Notes under the pieces: generated by a model | Seen by the model: only the letters and a program-made list of their open reading frames with translations | The model's database searches: none | What the model was told of the DNA's origin: nothing | Made by a program: the position numbers and the translations under genes | Origin: Collinsella aerofaciens | GTDB lineage: Bacteria > Actinomycetota > Coriobacteriia > Coriobacteriales > Coriobacteriaceae | Reading direction: 5' to 3' | NCBI RefSeq assembly: GCF_005845035.1 | Contig: NZ_SPFO01000006.1 | Location: forward strand, 62,001 to 126,000 | Length of the DNA stretch: 64,000 bases | Shown: positions 61,942-64,000 of the stretch, one piece after another | Layout: each line of letters begins with the position of its first letter | Position numbering within the stretch: position 1 is the first letter of the stretch

Positions 61942-63396
61942 CTAGAGCGTCTTGAGGTACTCCCCAAGCTCTTCCTCCCAGTCGGGCATGTGGAACCCGA
62001 CCGACTCGAGCCTGGAAAGGTCGAGCGCGGAGTGGACCGGGCGCGGGGCGACGGGTCCCTCGGCGCCGCCGTAGTAGTCGGCGGTGCTGACCGGCACGAC
62101 CTTGTCCCCGTTGCCGTTGGCGGCCTCGAAGACGGCGCGGGCGATGTCCGCCCAGCTCTTCACGGCGCCGGAGCCGGTGCAGTCGTAGGTCCCGTAGGGG
62201 GCGTGCGTCCCCAGCACGTGGAAGATGGCGGCGGCCATGTCGCGCGTGAAGGTCAGGCGGCCCAGCTGGTCGTCGACGACCGTGACCTGCGCGAGCCCGT
62301 CCTCGGGGTCGGCGACGCGGTCGGAGAGCCCCTTCATGGTCTTGACGAAGTTGTGCCCCTCGCCGATGACCCAGGAGCTGCGCATGATGTAGTGGCGGGG
62401 GCAGCCGGCCACGGCGATGTCGCCGGCGGCCTTGGTCTGGCCGTAGACGGACAGCGGGGAGAAGGGCTCCTCCTCGTCATGGACCTCGGCGGTGCCGTCG
62501 AAGACGTAGTCGGAGGACACGTGGACGAGCGTGATGCCGTGCCCGGCGCAGGTGCGGGCGAGAAGGGCCGGGCCGGTCGCGTTGGCCTTCCAGGCGGTGG
62601 CGCGGCCCTCGGGGGTCTCCGCCCTGTCCACAGCCGTGTAGGCGCCGCAGTTGATCACGGTGCCGTAGAGCGACCAGTCGTACTGTGCGTAGGCGTCCGG
62701 GTCGGACATGTCGAAGGTGTCGATGTCGCAGAAGTCGAAGTCCTTCGACATGCCGCGCTCCTCGGCGAGCGCGCGCACCGCATGGCCCAGCTGGCCGTTG
62801 CAGCCGGTGACGAGGGTGCGCCTGGGCGCCATGGGGACGACGTCCTTGAGCATCGGGTGTTTGAGGTCGGCCTCGGAGACGGTGGCCTCCTCCAGCGGGA
62901 TCGGCCACTCGATGGCGAGCTCCGGGTCGGCGAGGTTCACGAAGGTATAGGTCTTCTTGAGCTCGAGGGACCAGTGGGCGTCCACCAGGTAGGTGTAGGC
63001 GGTGCCGTCCTCCAGGGCCTGGAAGGAGTTGCCCACGCCGCGGGGCACGTAGATGGCCTTGGAGGGGTCCAGGACGGTCGTGTAGACCTTGCCGTAGGTG
63101 TCACTGCCCTCGCGCAGGTCCACCCAGGCGCCGAAGACGCTGCCGCGGGCGACGGAGATGAACTTGTCCCAGGGCTCCGCGTGGATGCCGCGGGTGACGC
63201 CGCGGCTGTCGTTGTAGGAGATGTTGTTCTGGACGACCCTGAGGTCGGGGATGCCCAGCGCGGTCATCTTGGCGCGCTGCCAGTTCTCCTTGAACCAGCC
63301 GCGCGAGTCGCCGTGGACGGCGAGGTCGACGACCTTGAGGCCCACGATGCCGGTCTCGGCGACGGCGAGGTCCTTCTCGAATGCGATGTCTGCCAT
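61942..63396 (-). CDS. Fused dTDP-4-dehydrorhamnose 3,5-epimerase and reductase (RmlC-RmlD)
   Basis: Carries the last two steps of dTDP-L-rhamnose synthesis. Residues 1-190 are RmlC ('GDSRGWFKENWQRAKM', 'VVQNNISYNDSRGVTRGIHA', 'AIYVPRGVGNSFQALED'). From about 200 RmlD follows: 'TLVTGCNGQLGHAVRALAEE', 'NCGAYTAVDRAETPEG', 'LVHVSSDYVFDGTAE' and the YxxxK-like 'SVYGQTKAAGD'. There is no break between the halves, 484 residues in all. ATG 63396 has GAGGGGAGAG upstream. Codons are richer in G and C at third positions than in nearby genes, suggesting separate ancestry. Confidence 0.92.
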   Translation of the reverse strand: MADIAFEKDLAVAETGIVGLKVVDLAVHGDSRGWFKENWQRAKMTALGIPDLRVVQNNISYNDSRGVTRGIHAEPWDKFISVARGSVFGAWVDLREGSDTYGKVYTTVLDPSKAIYVPRGVGNSFQALEDGTAYTYLVDAHWSLELKKTYTFVNLADPELAIEWPIPLEEATVSEADLKHPMLKDVVPMAPRRTLVTGCNGQLGHAVRALAEERGMSKDFDFCDIDTFDMSDPDAYAQYDWSLYGTVINCGAYTAVDRAETPEGRATAWKANATGPALLARTCAGHGITLVHVSSDYVFDGTAEVHDEEEPFSPLSVYGQTKAAGDIAVAGCPRHYIMRSSWVIGEGHNFVKTMKGLSDRVADPEDGLAQVTVVDDQLGRLTFTRDMAAAIFHVLGTHAPYGTYDCTGSGAVKSWADIARAVFEAANGNGDKVVPVSTADYYGGAEGPVAPRPVHSALDLSRLESVGFHMPDWEEELGEYLKTL

Positions 63397-63410
63397 GTCT
63401 CTCTCCCCTC

Positions 63411-64000
<590 letters not shown>

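Overview
The window looks like chromosomal DNA of a high-GC Gram-positive bacterium. The best guess is class Coriobacteriia (Actinomycetota), Collinsella-like. This is inferred from four things: high GC with many GTG/TTG starts, actinobacterial-type proteins, gene order otherwise typical of Firmicutes (rpsB-tsf-pyrH-frr-uppS-cdsA-dxr-rseP-ispG-proS; rplU-rpmA-obgE-nadD-yqeK-rsfS), and wall-polymer export and rhamnose genes rather than an outer membrane. No database search was possible, so the taxon is an inference.

Layout. Bases 1-175 are the end of a plus-strand gene. From 355 to about 48,400 nearly everything is on the minus strand; dinB (27184-28437) is the only convincing plus-strand gene there. 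In the direction of transcription this arm reads: a P-type cation ATPase, a zinc-ribbon membrane protein, a cyclophilin and a TPR membrane protein; mreB-mreC-mreD-mrdA-rodA (cell shape); a DUF697-like protein; a radical-SAM pair (TIGR03960/TIGR03936 type); rplU-rpmA-obgE-nadD-yqeK-rsfS; rpsP-khpA-rimM-trmD-lepB; glyQ-glyS-ppsR-ppdK; rplS-rnhB; yraN-comM-dprA-trmFO-xerC; rpsB-tsf; and pyrH-frr-uppS-cdsA-dxr-rseP-ispG-proS. Terminators with U-tracts and several good -35/-10 promoters divide these blocks into transcripts.

From 48,616 to 57,063 the plus strand carries a compact aromatic amino-acid operon: aroF-tyrA-aroB-aroA-aroC-pheA-aroE/K(fusion)-aroQ. It encodes all seven shikimate steps plus the phenylalanine and tyrosine branch enzymes. 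In front of aroF lies a short ORF overlapping a terminator hairpin, a candidate attenuator. A minus-strand tRNA-Arg(CCG) lies upstream.

From 57,064 to 59,030 there is a small accessory island of lower GC. It holds a DUF4869-like protein overlapping a P-loop ATPase with a Toprim-like C-terminal half, then the debris of an acyltransferase-like membrane protein, next to tRNA-Arg(TCT). This two-gene pair is the best candidate for an undescribed system. From 59,083 to the end are cell-surface polysaccharide genes: an ABC-2 exporter (ATPase and permease), a GT2 glycosyltransferase, a fused RmlC-RmlD and the start of rmlB. The rml genes have visibly higher GC than their neighbours.

Other points worth a look: a xerC-type recombinase whose only plausible start is AUA; four GGTAAA repeats upstream of ppdK; a RseP protease with a winged-helix-like insert; a PBP2 with a second N-terminal membrane segment; a long rpsB leader; and a dinB message that is probably leaderless.
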